Part shown: positions 33,563 to 42,721 of the stretch, piece by piece
Layout: each line of letters starts with the position of its first letter
Numbering within the stretch: position 1 is the first letter of the stretch
Assembly (NCBI GenBank): GCA_030529545.1
Contig: JAUMWR010000008.1
Location: forward strand, 1-52,254
Direction of reading: 5' to 3'
Length of the DNA: 52,254 nt
Origin: Buchananella hordeovulneris
Lineage (GTDB): Bacteria; Actinomycetota; Actinomycetes; Actinomycetales; Actinomycetaceae
The notes under the pieces: model-generated
What the model saw: only the letters and a program-made list of their open reading frames with translations
Told to the model about the DNA's origin: nothing
Databases searched by the model: none
Made by a program: the position numbers and the translations under genes

Positions 33563-34561
33563 TTAGTCGGCGGCGGGCCGGGCGGTCACGGCGGCCGGGT
33601 CGATGGGGCCGGGGCGCGGCACGCCCAGAATGGTGGCCGCCCGGGCGACGTCGTCGTGCATCTGGTCGATCAGCGGCCCGATCGAGGTGAAGGTCAGCAT
33701 AGGGCGGATGCGCTCCACCATTTCCACCACTACCTCCTCGCCGTACAGGTTCAGGTCGGCGCGGCCCAGCACGTGGGCCTCCACGGTGCGGTTGACGTCC
33801 TCGAACGTGGGGTTGGTGCCCACGGAGATGGCCGCAGGCAGCCGCTCAGGAGCCCCGTCCACGCGCACGGAGGGACGCAGCAGCCAGCCGGCGTACACGC
33901 CGTCCTGCGGGACCTCGCCCACGTGGGCGGCCAGCAGGTTTGCGGTGGGGAAGCCCAGGTCGCGCCCGCGCTGGGCGCCGTCCACCACCACGCCGCGCAC
34001 CCGGTGGGCCCGGCCCAGCACCTGGGCCACTCCCATCACGTTGCCCTCGGCCAGCAGCTGGCGCACCCAGGTTGAGCTCCAGCGCTTGCCGGCCTGGCCG
34101 CACACCTCTTCCTGGACCAGCACCTCGAAGTCGAATTCGCGCCCCAGCTCACGCAGGGTGTCGATGTCGCCGCTGTTGCCGGCGCCAAAGCGCACGTCCT
34201 GGCCCACGATCACGGCGCGCGCGCCGAGCAGGTCCTTCACCCAGGTGGAGACGAACTCGCGCGGCCCCTGGGCAGCGAACTCCAGGTTGTAGTCCACCAC
34301 CAGCACGGCGTCCAAGCCGCAGGACTCCAGCGCCTCCAGGCGGTCGGCCAGGGAGGTGATGAGCGGCAGCGGCCCCACGTGCACGTGGTAGGGGTGGGGG
34401 AAGAAGGTCATCGCCACCGCCAGGCAGCCGCGCAGGCGCGCCTGTTCCACCACGCCCGCTAGGAGCTGCTGGTGACCCAGGTGAACTCCGTCAAAGTTGC
34501 CGATGGTGACCACGCTGGACACGCCAGCGGGGACCTGCTCCGGCCCGCGCCAAATCTCCAT
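33563..34561 (-). CDS. ribF: Bifunctional riboflavin kinase/FAD synthetase
   Basis: RibF makes FMN and FAD from riboflavin. The N-terminal FMN adenylyltransferase domain shows VTIGNFDGVHLGHQQLL (residues 18-34), AMTFFPHPYHVH and VGQDVRFGAGNSGD. The C-terminal kinase domain shows RGRDLGFPTANL and AISVGTNPTF. Length is 332 residues, normal. ATG 34561 lies 16 bp after the small Cys-rich ORF, downstream of truB, the usual truB-ribF order. Confidence 0.96.
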   Translation of the reverse strand: MEIWRGPEQVPAGVSSVVTIGNFDGVHLGHQQLLAGVVEQARLRGCLAVAMTFFPHPYHVHVGPLPLITSLADRLEALESCGLDAVLVVDYNLEFAAQGPREFVSTWVKDLLGARAVIVGQDVRFGAGNSGDIDTLRELGREFDFEVLVQEEVCGQAGKRWSSTWVRQLLAEGNVMGVAQVLGRAHRVRGVVVDGAQRGRDLGFPTANLLAAHVGEVPQDGVYAGWLLRPSVRVDGAPERLPAAISVGTNPTFEDVNRTVEAHVLGRADLNLYGEEVVVEMVERIRPMLTFTSIGPLIDQMHDDVARAATILGVPRPGPIDPAAVTARPAAD

Positions 34562-34577
34562 TATTTACGGCACGTCC

Positions 34578-34790
34578 TCACTTGGCGGCGCGCAGGCCAA
34601 GCTCTGCCCGCCCCTCGGCCTCCACGCCGATCGGGGCACGGTCCGAGCGCTTCTTCTTGCCGCCGCCGCACCTGCCTCCGCAGCCGCAGCCGGAATGCTT
34701 GGCGGCCGGGGTGGACTGGGTAGCAGCGGGCACCACGTTGCCCAGTTCGGCGCGCGGCACGCCCAGCTGCGGGCGGTTGGTCTCGGTCAT
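34578..34790 (-). CDS. Small Cys-rich protein between truB and ribF
   Basis: A 70-residue ORF with an AAAGGA ribosome site about 10 nt before ATG 34790. The middle holds a cluster GCGCGGRCGGGKKK (C-x-C-x3-C) followed by basic residues. The ends are plain: an Ala/Pro/Thr N-terminal half and a Glu/Ala/Leu C-terminus. The three close cysteines suggest metal or Fe-S binding, but a complete known motif is not present. It lies in the operon between truB and ribF with gaps of 19 and 16 bp, so it is likely expressed. I do not recognise the family. Confidence 0.6.
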   Translation of the reverse strand: MTETNRPQLGVPRAELGNVVPAATQSTPAAKHSGCGCGGRCGGGKKKRSDRAPIGVEAEGRAELGLRAAK

Positions 34791-34809
34791 GACGGCAAGG
34801 TCCTTTCGT

Positions 34810-35982
34810 TCAGCCCTCAATGTTAGCCGGGAACACTACGTATGGTCGGTCGTAGTTTCCTTGCCGGCGTAGCAGCGCCACCGCGCCGTCCGGGCCGATC
34901 GCCGCGCCCGGCGCCTGTCCGGGCTGGGCCGGCAGGAACATGCCGCGCCGCAGCGCCTGTGCCTGCTCCTCGTCCACGGTGCGCACGCGGAATTCCGCGG
35001 CCACCACCTCGGTCAGGGGCACCACGGCCAGCCCGCTGGGGGCCTGCCCGGCAGCGTCCGCCTCCACCTGGGCGCTGGCCTGCTCCAGGCTGACCGCCTG
35101 CGCGGCGGTGAAGGAGCCCACGCGGGTGCGGCGCAGCATGGTGAGGTGGCCGGCGCTGCCAAGCGCCTGCCCCAGGTCCCTGGCCAGGGCGCGGATGTAG
35201 GTGCCCGCCGAGCACACAACGCGCACGTGCAGGTCCACCACCTCCAGGCTTTCTTGGAGGTGGCCGACGTTCCCGCCCGCCGCCCGGTCTTCGTCCTCGC
35301 CCGGCGGGGTGGCCGGGAGGCCGACCACGACGGTCTTGGGCTCCGGGGCGGCGGTCAGCTCGAAAACGGGAACCTCCACGGGACGGGCGGCCAGCTCTAC
35401 GTCTTCGCCGGCGCGCACGCGGGCGTAGGAGCGAACCCCGTCCACCTTGATGGCGCTGACGGTGGCGGGAACCTGCATGATCTGGCCAGTGAGATTGGCC
35501 ATGGCTGCGGCCAGGTGCTGCGGGTCCAGAGCGGCGCAGCCGGGGGTAGAGAGCACCTCGCCGTCCGCGTCGTCGGTGGTGGTTCCCACTCCCAGGCGGA
35601 TGGAGGCCAGGTACTCCTTGTCGGTGCCGGTGATGTGGGTGAGCAGGCGCGTGGCCGCGCCGATTCCCACCACGAGCACGCCGGTGGCCATGGGGTCGAG
35701 CGTGCCGGCGTGACCCACCTTCTTGGTGGCGGCCAGGCGGCGCACCTTACCGACCACGTCGTGGGAGGTCAGCCCGGCCGGCTTGTCGATGACAATGCAG
35801 CCGGAGCGGGAAGGGACCGCTCCCCTAGCCACGCTGGGGCCACGCAGTTGGCCGCGCCGCTGGCCCGGGCCGGGCTGGCCCTTATCAACCTGCGCCTCCT
35901 CTGTCGCCTGCTCGGCCCGCGCGTTTTCGTGCAGCGGCTGGTCCGCCGGCACCTGGTCGGCTCGCCCCGGCTCGCGGCTCAC
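34810..35982 (-). CDS. truB: tRNA pseudouridine(55) synthase TruB
   Basis: TruB makes pseudouridine 55 in the T-loop of tRNAs. Family motifs are IVIDKPAGLTSHDVVGKVRR, the catalytic Asp in KVGHAGTLDPMATGVLVVG, ATRLLTHITGTDKEYLASIRLG and CSAGTYIRALARDLGQALG. At 390 residues it is long. The first 55 residues are a charged, Gln/Pro-rich extension. A stretch near residue 210-225 (GEDEDRAAGGNVGH) is inserted and is encoded by a copy of the dispersed 18-nt motif. GTG 35982 directly follows the rbfA TAA, with AAGGA 9 nt upstream, so the genes are coupled; a start after the extension is possible. Confidence 0.94.
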   Translation of the reverse strand: MSREPGRADQVPADQPLHENARAEQATEEAQVDKGQPGPGQRRGQLRGPSVARGAVPSRSGCIVIDKPAGLTSHDVVGKVRRLAATKKVGHAGTLDPMATGVLVVGIGAATRLLTHITGTDKEYLASIRLGVGTTTDDADGEVLSTPGCAALDPQHLAAAMANLTGQIMQVPATVSAIKVDGVRSYARVRAGEDVELAARPVEVPVFELTAAPEPKTVVVGLPATPPGEDEDRAAGGNVGHLQESLEVVDLHVRVVCSAGTYIRALARDLGQALGSAGHLTMLRRTRVGSFTAAQAVSLEQASAQVEADAAGQAPSGLAVVPLTEVVAAEFRVRTVDEEQAQALRRGMFLPAQPGQAPGAAIGPDGAVALLRRQGNYDRPYVVFPANIEG

Positions 35983-36489
35983 TTACTGCGCGTCCTTCTC
36001 GTCTGCGGACTCGTCCTCATCGAGGTCGTCGTCCCACTCGTCGTCGTCCCAGTCCTCGTCGTCGACGCGCTCCTTCTTCTCCTTGTAGGGGTTGGCGTCG
36101 CCGGCGTAAGAGGCGCCCTCGGCCAGGCGCGCTACCTCGGCGTCCTTCGCGGCGGCCGCCACGAGGGCGTCCTCCAGGGACGCAGCGGTCTCCGGCAGAG
36201 CGTCGCGCACAAAGGTCAGGGAGGGGGTCAGGCGAATGCCAAGCGCGCGCCCCACCTCGGAGCGCAGCATGCCGGTGGCGGAGGCCAGGGCGGCGGCGGT
36301 GGAGCCTGCGGCCGGCTCGTCGCCTAGCACCGTGTAAAAGATCGTGGCCTGCTGCAGGTCACCGGTGACGCGCACCTCGGTCACCGTGACAAATCCCAGG
36401 CGCGGGTCCTTCACGCGCGTGTCCAGCAGCCGCGCAACGGTCTCGTGGATGCGGTCTGCCACCTTGCGGGCGCGTGCTTCGTCAGCCAT
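35983..36489 (-). CDS. rbfA: 30S ribosome-binding factor RbfA
   Basis: RbfA is a cold-shock factor for late 30S maturation. The KH-like core includes RARKVADRIHETVARLL, VTVTEVRVTGDLQQATIFYTVLG in parts and GIRLTPSLTFVRDALPE. The last 25 residues are almost all Asp/Glu (DDEDWDDDEWDDDLDEDE). ATG 36489 has GAGGAG 7 nt upstream; the open frame to 36519 lacks a site. It is followed without a gap by truB. Confidence 0.95.
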   Translation of the reverse strand: MADEARARKVADRIHETVARLLDTRVKDPRLGFVTVTEVRVTGDLQQATIFYTVLGDEPAAGSTAAALASATGMLRSEVGRALGIRLTPSLTFVRDALPETAASLEDALVAAAAKDAEVARLAEGASYAGDANPYKEKKERVDDEDWDDDEWDDDLDEDESADEKDAQ

Positions 36490-36561
36490 GTTCGTCTCCT
36501 CTGTCGTTTTAGCTGCCATAAGCCTACGGGCAGGCGGCGCGCGCCGCGCACTGCCACGGCC

Positions 36562-36567
36562 TAAACT
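36562..36567 (+). promoter_or_regulatory. -10 hexamer of rarD (leaderless)
   Basis: TAAACT followed by 6 nt and GTG 36574. Confidence 0.5.
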
Positions 36568-36573
36568 CTTGCG

Positions 36574-37494
36574 GTGCCTAACCAGACCCCCGCGCCCAAG
36601 CTGGACCGACTCGGTCTACTCACCTCGATTTCCTGCTACGTCCTGTGGGGGCTGTTCCCGCTGTACTTCCGCATGCTGAACACTGCGGGAGCCGTGGAAA
36701 TCATCGCCTACCGCGCCACCATGACGCTGCTGACCTGCGTGGTGCTCATCTCGCTTTTGCCCGGCGCCTCGCGGCGACTCCTGCTGGCGCTGCGCAGCCG
36801 CCAGACCGTCCTAGTCCTGGCGGTGGCGGGCCTGCTGATCGCCTGCAACTGGCTCATCTACATCTTTGGCGTCAACACCGGCCGCACCGCCGACGCCGCG
36901 ATCGGCTACTTCCTCAACCCGCTCATCACCGTCGCCCTGGGCTACGTCTTCCTGGGCGAGCGCCTACGCCGCCTGCAGGTGGTCTCCCTCGCCCTCGCGG
37001 CCATCGCGGTGGGGGTGCTCGTCTGGGCTTACGGGTCCTTCCCGTGGATCTCCTTGTCCCTGGCCTTCTCCTTCGGCTTCTACGGGCTGATCAAGAAGAA
37101 GGCACGCGCGGACACCCTGAGCGGCCTGACGCTCGAGACCGCCGCCCTGGTTCCGCTGGCGCTGGCCTACCTGGCGTGGGCGGGCTGGCACGGCAGCGCG
37201 GTGCTGGCTCGCGGCGTCGAGCTGGACTGGTTCACCTTCGCCCTGTTGCTGGGCACCGGGCCGCTGACCGCCCTGCCCCTGCTGTTGTTTGGCTACGGCG
37301 CCCAGCGCCTGCCCCTGCGCGTGGTGGGGCTGACGCAGTACACCGGGCCCACCATCCAGTTTTTCATCGCCCTCTTCGTCTTCCGCGAACCCATGCCGCC
37401 CAGCCGTTTTTGGGCCGTCGCCCTGGTGTGGGTGGCCGTGGCTATCTTCGTGGCCGACGCTCTCCGCGCCGCCCGCAAGAGCCGCCGCTCCTGA
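36574..37494 (+). CDS. rarD: EamA/RarD-family transporter
   Basis: A ten-helix DMT-superfamily transporter of 306 residues. RarD hallmarks are CYVLWGLFPLYFRML at the N-terminus, EIIAYRATMTLLTCVVL, NWLIYIFGVNTGRTADAAIGYFLNPLI in parts, and FGYGAQRLPLRVVGLTQYTGPTIQF in parts. Substrate is unproven; RarD was first linked to chloramphenicol sensitivity. The start is GTG with TAAACT 6 nt upstream. It is divergent from rbfA and convergent with infB. The 245-bp gap to infB holds a weak hairpin (37581-37607), one 18-nt motif copy and the infB terminator. Confidence 0.9.
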   Translation: MPNQTPAPKLDRLGLLTSISCYVLWGLFPLYFRMLNTAGAVEIIAYRATMTLLTCVVLISLLPGASRRLLLALRSRQTVLVLAVAGLLIACNWLIYIFGVNTGRTADAAIGYFLNPLITVALGYVFLGERLRRLQVVSLALAAIAVGVLVWAYGSFPWISLSLAFSFGFYGLIKKKARADTLSGLTLETAALVPLALAYLAWAGWHGSAVLARGVELDWFTFALLLGTGPLTALPLLLFGYGAQRLPLRVVGLTQYTGPTIQFFIALFVFREPMPPSRFWAVALVWVAVAIFVADALRAARKSRRS

Positions 37495-37631
37495 TTCGCG
37501 CCGAGCGCCGCCCGGCTGCCTGCCACCCCGGTCCAGTAATCGCTGGGCACTGCGGCCGGTTGCTCGACTGGGCGGCACCGGTTTGGGCAGGTGGCGCCGC
37601 CCCAAACAACGGCGCACCTTTCGCCATGCCC

Positions 37632-37649
37632 GGCGGCAACGTCGGCCAC
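37632..37649 (-). repeat. Dispersed 18-nt motif, intergenic copy
   Basis: GGCGGCAACGTCGGCCAC on the plus strand, the complement of GTGGCCGACGTTGCCGCC, in the rarD-infB gap. Confidence 0.5.
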
Positions 37650-37668
37650 TCAAAACGCCTAGAAAAGA

Positions 37669-37703
37669 CCGGCGGGGCGGAAGATCAACTTCCACCCCGC
37701 CGG
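37669..37703 (-). terminator. Intrinsic terminator after infB
   Basis: Arms 37669-37683 and 37689-37703 pair over 15 bp with one G-T. On the minus strand TCTTTTCT follows directly. It closes the rimP-nusA-ylxR-infB operon. Confidence 0.85.
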
Positions 37704-37739
37704 GCCTTAGCGCGCCCTCACGCGCGCAGCGCTAACCAC

Positions 37740-40619
37740 TCAGTCACGCGGCTTCTCGCGCAGCTCCCAGGTCTCGATGACGTCGCCCTCGGCGATGTCC
37801 TTGTAACCCAGGGTGATACCGCACTCGTAACCCTCGCGCACCTCGGTAACGTCGTCCTTCTCGCGGCGCAGGGACTCGATGTTGAGGTCCTCTGCCACCA
37901 CCACGCCGTCGCGCACCAGGCGAGCCTTGGTGTTGCGGCGGATCGTGCCGGAACGAACGATCGAACCGGCGATGTTGCCGAACTTGCCGGAACGGAACAC
38001 CTGACGGATCTCCGCAGTACCGAGCTGGACCTCCTCGTAGATGGGCTTGAGCATGCCCTTGAGGGAGGCCTCTACCTCTTCGATGGCCTTGTAGATGATC
38101 GAGTAGTACTTGATCTCCACGCCCTCGGCGTCGGCCAGCTCCTGCACGCGCTCGGCAGGGCGGACGTTGAAGCCGATGATGACCGCGTTGTCCACGGTGG
38201 CCAGGTTGACGTCGTTCTGCGTGATAGCACCCACGCCACGGTGGATGATGCGCAGCTGGACTTCCTCGCCCACATCGATCTTGAGCAGCGAGTCCTCCAA
38301 GGCCTCAACGGCACCGGAGACGTCACCCTTGAGGATGAGGTTGAGGGTCTCGACCTTGCCGTCCTTGAGGGCGGCGTCGAAGTCCTCCAGGCTGATGCGC
38401 TTGCGACGCTTGGCCAGCAGGGCCGCGCGCTCCTTGGCGGAACGCTGGTCGGCAATCTGACGGACCGTGCGGTCGTCATCTGCCACCAGGAAGTTGTCGC
38501 CTGCCCGCGGCACGGAGGTCAGACCGATCACCTGCACCGGGCGGGACGGGCCAGCCTCGGTGACGGTGTTGCCGTGCTCGTCGAACATGGCACGCACGCG
38601 ACCATGCGCCGTACCGGCGGCAATCGAGTCACCCACGCGCAACGTACCGCGCTGAACCAGAGCGGTGATGACGGCACCACGGCCCTTGTCCAGGTTGGCT
38701 TCGATCGCCACACCACGGGCCTGCTGGTCCGGGTTGGCGGTGAGCTCCAGGGCGCCGTCCGCAGTCAGCAGCACGGCCTCCAGCAGCTCCTCGATGCCCT
38801 TGCGGTGCAGCGCAGAGACGTTGACGAACATGGTGTCGCCGCCGTACTCCTCAGCGATCAGGCCGTACTCGGTGAGCTGGCCGCGCACCTTGTCCGGGTT
38901 CGCGTCCGGCTTGTCGATCTTGTTCACGGCCACCACGATCGGCACGCCCGCAGCCTGGGCGTGGTTCAACGCCTCAATGGTCTGCGGCATGATGCCGTCG
39001 TCCGCAGCCACCACCAAGATGGCGATGTCCGTGACCTTGGCACCACGGGCACGCATGGCCGTGAAGGCCTCGTGACCCGGGGTGTCGATGAAGGTGATGG
39101 TGCGCTTCTCGCCGTCCAGCTCGCGCCGCACCTGGTATGCACCAATGTGCTGGGTGATACCACCGGCCTCGCCGGCCACCACGTCCGTGGAGCGGATGGC
39201 GTCGAGCAGCTTGGTCTTACCGTGGTCGACGTGACCCATGACGGTGACAACCGGGGGACGCGGCAGCTCGTTCTGGCCCTCTTCCGCGTCCAGGTCGAGG
39301 CCGAAGGACTCGAGCAGCTCGCGGTCCTCGTCCTCCGGGGAGACGACCTCGACGTCGTAGCCGAGCTCGCCACCGAGCAGCATGAAGGTGTCCTCGTCCA
39401 GGGACTGGGTGGCCGTAGCCATCTCGCCCAGGTGGAACAGGACGGTCACCAGCGATGCCGGGTTCGCGTCGATCTTCTCAGCGAAGTCCGCCAGCGAAGC
39501 GCCGGAGCGGATGCGGATCTTGGTGTTGTTACCGCGAGGAACGACCACACCACCGATGGTCGGTGCAGTCTGCTCCTCGAACTCCTGGCGCTTGGCGCGC
39601 TTGGACTTCTTTCCGCGCACCGGACGGCCGCCACCGCGACCGAACGCGCCCTGGGTGCCACCGCGACCGCCGCGACCGCCACGGCCCGGAGCTCCCATGC
39701 CACCGCCGGCCGGCGCACCTGCACCGGAACCGCCGCGGGGACCGTAACCGCCGCCGCCACCGGGGCGGGGACCGCGACCAGCCCCACCGCCGCCGGGGCG
39801 CGCTGCGCCGGGACGGCCGATGGAGGACTGGCCGGGCATCATGCCCGGGTTCGGGCGCGGACCCGCCGGGCGCGGGATGGCGCCGCCACCGGGACGCGGG
39901 CCACCGGTGCGCTCGCCCTGACCGCCGGCCCCACCGGGACGCGGGCCGGGGCGCTGCCCCGGCCGCGGCATTCCCTGCGCGGCAGCGAACGGGTTGTTGC
40001 CCGGGCGCGGCCCACCGCCCCGCTCGCCGGCGGGACGGCCCATGCCCTGGGAGCTGGAGTACGGGTTGTTGCCCGGACGAGGGCCGGGACGCTGACCCGG
40101 ACGCGGGGCAGCCGGGCGCGGACCGGGGGTGCCCTGCGGGGCGCGCGGCGCGGCCGGAGCGGGCGCAGCCTGCGCCTCCGGCTTCGGCGCCGGCTTTGCT
40201 GGGACCTTGGGGCCAGGCTTGGGGCCGGGCTTGCCAGCCGCTGGGGCGGCAGCTGCAGCGGCCACCGCGCTCGGCGCGGGGGCGGCCTCAGCCTTGGGCG
40301 CGGGAGTTTCCACCTCCGAGGCCGCCTTGGGCTTGGGCTTGGGGGCCTGCGTCGCAGCCGGCGCCGCCTCGGCGGCGTCCTCTGTGTTCTTGGCGGTCTT
40401 GGGGGCGGCCTTCTCCTTGGCGGCAGGCTTCTCCTCCGCCGGGGCAGCGCCCTTGGCCGCGAAGTACTCGCGGACCTTACGCTCAACGGGCGGCTCCACG
40501 GAGGAACCCGCCACCTTAACGAACTCCCCGAGCTCGTTGTTCAAAATGCTGATGAGCTCCTTGCTGGTAACACCCAGCTCCTTGGCAAGCTCATGCACGC
40601 GAGGCTTTGTTTTCGCCAC
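37740..40619 (-). CDS. infB: Translation initiation factor IF-2
   Basis: IF-2 is the GTPase that places initiator tRNA and joins the subunits. The 959-residue protein has an IF2_N helix bundle (residues 1-50, [16 protein letters not shown]), a Pro/Ala/Gly/Arg-rich linker of some 280 residues with RPG repeats, a second N-domain ([17 protein letters not shown] onward), then the G domain: G1 [13 protein letters not shown]2 [11 protein letters not shown]3 DTPGHEAF, G4 NKID, and the C-terminal domains ending in [23 protein letters not shown] 40619 has AGGAGA 3-5 nt upstream. It follows ylxR by 71 bp. Confidence 0.98.
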   Translation of the reverse strand: MAKTKPRVHELAKELGVTSKELISILNNELGEFVKVAGSSVEPPVERKVREYFAAKGAAPAEEKPAAKEKAAPKTAKNTEDAAEAAPAATQAPKPKPKAASEVETPAPKAEAAPAPSAVAAAAAAPAAGKPGPKPGPKVPAKPAPKPEAQAAPAPAAPRAPQGTPGPRPAAPRPGQRPGPRPGNNPYSSSQGMGRPAGERGGGPRPGNNPFAAAQGMPRPGQRPGPRPGGAGGQGERTGGPRPGGGAIPRPAGPRPNPGMMPGQSSIGRPGAARPGGGGAGRGPRPGGGGGYGPRGGSGAGAPAGGGMGAPGRGGRGGRGGTQGAFGRGGGRPVRGKKSKRAKRQEFEEQTAPTIGGVVVPRGNNTKIRIRSGASLADFAEKIDANPASLVTVLFHLGEMATATQSLDEDTFMLLGGELGYDVEVVSPEDEDRELLESFGLDLDAEEGQNELPRPPVVTVMGHVDHGKTKLLDAIRSTDVVAGEAGGITQHIGAYQVRRELDGEKRTITFIDTPGHEAFTAMRARGAKVTDIAILVVAADDGIMPQTIEALNHAQAAGVPIVVAVNKIDKPDANPDKVRGQLTEYGLIAEEYGGDTMFVNVSALHRKGIEELLEAVLLTADGALELTANPDQQARGVAIEANLDKGRGAVITALVQRGTLRVGDSIAAGTAHGRVRAMFDEHGNTVTEAGPSRPVQVIGLTSVPRAGDNFLVADDDRTVRQIADQRSAKERAALLAKRRKRISLEDFDAALKDGKVETLNLILKGDVSGAVEALEDSLLKIDVGEEVQLRIIHRGVGAITQNDVNLATVDNAVIIGFNVRPAERVQELADAEGVEIKYYSIIYKAIEEVEASLKGMLKPIYEEVQLGTAEIRQVFRSGKFGNIAGSIVRSGTIRRNTKARLVRDGVVVAEDLNIESLRREKDDVTEVREGYECGITLGYKDIAEGDVIETWELREKPRD

Positions 40620-40690
40620 TTCTCTCCTGTTCGGGCCCCGCCCAAAACAGGCGCGGGCATTATTTGGTCTGGCAGCTCATCGCTGGGTAC

Positions 40691-41092
40691 TCATCGGGTG
40701 CCCATGGCCTTTTCCGCCTTTCCTGCAGACGACGCACCGTACGCCGCCTGGTTGCTGCCCCACGGCAGCGGTTCCGTTAGCGCAGTCGCGTCCGGGTTCT
40801 CCACTCGGAGTGCTCGAGCGAAAGCCCGGCGCGTCAGCGCCTTTTCTAGGCAGCTTGGTTCCGGGTGGATCCAAGCACCTCTCCCTGGCATCCGGGCGTC
40901 CTTATCCGGGAGCAATGCCCCGTCTTGCAACGCCACCCGCACCAGGTGGGATCGCTCCTGCTTGGCTCGACACCCCACGCACGTGCGCATCGGCACGTGG
41001 CGTGCGGGCTTCGAAACCTCCGCAGAGCCGTATTCCATTCTAGCTGGCGCACTCTTCGGCGCGCCTACCGCCGGGCGTGTCTCTCGTCGCAT
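40691..41092 (-). CDS. ylxR: YlxR (DUF448) RNA-binding protein
   Basis: A small protein of the nusA-infB operon. The DUF448 core RHVPMRTCVGCRAKQERSHL, RMPGRGAWIHPEPSCLEKAL and RRAFARAL matches YlxR, a putative RNA binder; the C-V-G-C pair and GRGAW(I/V)H are diagnostic. ATG 41092 lies 13 nt after the nusA stop but has no clear ribosome site. ATG 41038 would remove 18 non-conserved residues and is equally possible. A C-terminal tail of about 35 residues is not part of the family. Confidence 0.85.
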   Translation of the reverse strand: MRRETRPAVGAPKSAPARMEYGSAEVSKPARHVPMRTCVGCRAKQERSHLVRVALQDGALLPDKDARMPGRGAWIHPEPSCLEKALTRRAFARALRVENPDATALTEPLPWGSNQAAYGASSAGKAEKAMGTR

Positions 41093-41105
41093 GCGGCGGG
41101 TGTGC

Positions 41106-42122
41106 TCAGGGGCGCGGCAGGTCCGGCCGCGAGCCGGTTCCGATCACCTGCTCGGCGGCGGTGTCGGGCTTGATGTCGATCCGCCAGCCGGTCAGTCGGG
41201 CGGCGAGTCGGGCGTTTTGCCCCTCCTTGCCGATGGCGAGGGAGAGCTGGAAGTCGGGCACGATCACGCGGGCGGTGCGGGCGGTCGGGTCGATCACGCT
41301 GACCTTGCCCACCTTGGCGGGGGAAAGCGCGTTAGCAACGAACCGCTCCGGGTCAGCGGACCAGTCCACGATGTCGATCTTCTCCCCTCCCAGCTCGGCC
41401 ATGACGGCGCGCACGCGGGCTCCCATCTTGCCGATGCACGCGGCCACGGCGGCCACCTGCGGGTCGTGAGAGACCACCGCGATCTTGGTGCGGTGGCCGG
41501 CCTCGCGGGCGATCGCTTTGATCTCCACGATGCCGTCGGCGATCTGGGGGACCTCCTTCTCAAAGAGGCCGCGCACCAGGCCAGGGTGGGTGCGGGACAG
41601 GCGCACCTGGGCGCCGTTGCCGCCGCGGGAGATTTCCACCACGAAGGCGCGCAGCGGGGTGCCGTGCGGGTAGGTCTCGCCGGGGGCCTGCTCCTCGGGG
41701 GGCAGCACGCCCTCGATGCCGTCGCCCAGGTCCACCTTCACCAGGCGGCGGTCGGGGTTTTGGACCACCTTGCCGGAGACGATGGTGCCGGCGGCGTCCT
41801 TGAAGCGCCCCAGAACCTTGGCGTCGTCGGCGTCGCGCAGACGCTGGGTGATGATGGAGCGCACCGTGTTGGTGGCCACGCGCCCAAAGTTGCTGGGCGT
41901 GTCGTCGAACTCGCCAATCTTGGTGCCGTCTTCGTCGATCTCCGGGGCCATGACCACGGCCTGGCCGGTGCGCTTGTCGATGTCCACGCGGGCGCCGCGG
42001 ATGGCGCCGGGGTTCTGCAGGTACGCCTTGAGCAGGGCGGCCTCGATGGTCTCCACGAGCGTGGGCACGCTCACGCCGAGTTCCTCGCCAACTACCCGCA
42101 GCTGGGTCATGTCGATGTCCAC
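41106..42122 (-). CDS. nusA: Transcription termination/antitermination factor NusA
   Basis: NusA binds RNA polymerase and modulates pausing, termination and antitermination. The 338 residues carry the N-terminal polymerase-binding domain, an S1 domain (TIVSGKVVQNPDRRLVKVDLGDGIEGVLPP in parts), and KH1/KH2 (REAGHRTKIAVVSHDPQ, GKMGARVRAVMAELGGEKIDIVDW in parts, LAIGKEGQNARLAARLTGW). The acidic C-terminal repeats of E. coli NusA are absent, as usual for actinobacteria. GTG 42122 follows GGAGAAGACA. It is flanked by rimP and ylxR. Confidence 0.97.
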   Translation of the reverse strand: MDIDMTQLRVVGEELGVSVPTLVETIEAALLKAYLQNPGAIRGARVDIDKRTGQAVVMAPEIDEDGTKIGEFDDTPSNFGRVATNTVRSIITQRLRDADDAKVLGRFKDAAGTIVSGKVVQNPDRRLVKVDLGDGIEGVLPPEEQAPGETYPHGTPLRAFVVEISRGGNGAQVRLSRTHPGLVRGLFEKEVPQIADGIVEIKAIAREAGHRTKIAVVSHDPQVAAVAACIGKMGARVRAVMAELGGEKIDIVDWSADPERFVANALSPAKVGKVSVIDPTARTARVIVPDFQLSLAIGKEGQNARLAARLTGWRIDIKPDTAAEQVIGTGSRPDLPRP

Positions 42123-42211
42123 TGTCTTCTCCTGCTTCCTAGGGGCTGACCGCCACCAATCGCTTCGCTCAAAATGCCTAAATGCGGGCGTCTACTGCGC
42201 CCGGTTCCCTG

Positions 42212-42661
42212 TTAGTCGCGCGAGAACTCCAGGACCACGCGCGCCTTGACGATGCTGGCCAGCTGGATTTCTTCGCCGTTGACGACGACGTTCTCCTCGC
42301 CGACGCTCTCCAGGCGGCCCTCTACCTCGCGGCCCTCCAGGACCGCCTTGATGAGGCGGCCCTGGGCGCGCCGGTAGTCGCGAGCGGTGGTGAGCACGCG
42401 CTCGGCGCCGGGGGTGGAGACCTCCAGGGTGTAGCGGCCCGGGATCGGGTCGTGCTCGTCCAGCCAGGAGGAGACGGCACCGGTTGCCTGGACCAACTGG
42501 TCGGAGTCAACCGAGCCGGGACCGTCCGGCAGGTCGATGATCACCCTGACCAGGGTGTATTTACCCGACCTGCCCAGGGTGACGTTCTCTAGGAAGAGTC
42601 CCAGGTCTGCCACGACCGGGGTCAGAGATTCCTGCAGTTGCGCTCCGTTCGGCTGCGCCAT
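42212..42661 (-). CDS. rimP: Ribosome maturation factor RimP
   Basis: RimP is needed for 30S subunit assembly. The 149-residue protein shows LVRVIIDLPDGPGSVDSDQL, SWLDEHDPIPGRYTLEVSTPGAERVL in parts (the SPG-type motif as STPG) and the C-terminal SH3-like domain ending KARVVLEFSRD. ATG 42661 has GGGAGA 8 nt upstream; the longer frame to 42688 lacks a site. It opens the rimP-nusA-ylxR-infB operon and is divergent from a lipoprotein gene, a layout also seen in mycobacteria. Confidence 0.95.
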   Translation of the reverse strand: MAQPNGAQLQESLTPVVADLGLFLENVTLGRSGKYTLVRVIIDLPDGPGSVDSDQLVQATGAVSSWLDEHDPIPGRYTLEVSTPGAERVLTTARDYRRAQGRLIKAVLEGREVEGRLESVGEENVVVNGEEIQLASIVKARVVLEFSRD

Positions 42662-42721
42662 GGCTCGCGTCTCCCTGTTCGATATCAATATTCGGCGCCA
42701 TTCTATGGGAAAATTGCGGCC

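Noticed and set aside
39600-40450. GC-rich repeated DNA considered as a repeat array
   Set aside because: It is the Pro/Gly/Arg-rich linker of IF-2, which is repetitive in most actinobacteria.
36645-42149. A plus-strand open frame of more than 1,800 codons
   Set aside because: It lies antisense to infB, ylxR and nusA and in another frame of rarD. Its product is low-complexity and matches no family. In GC-rich DNA, frames opposite long genes often lack stops.
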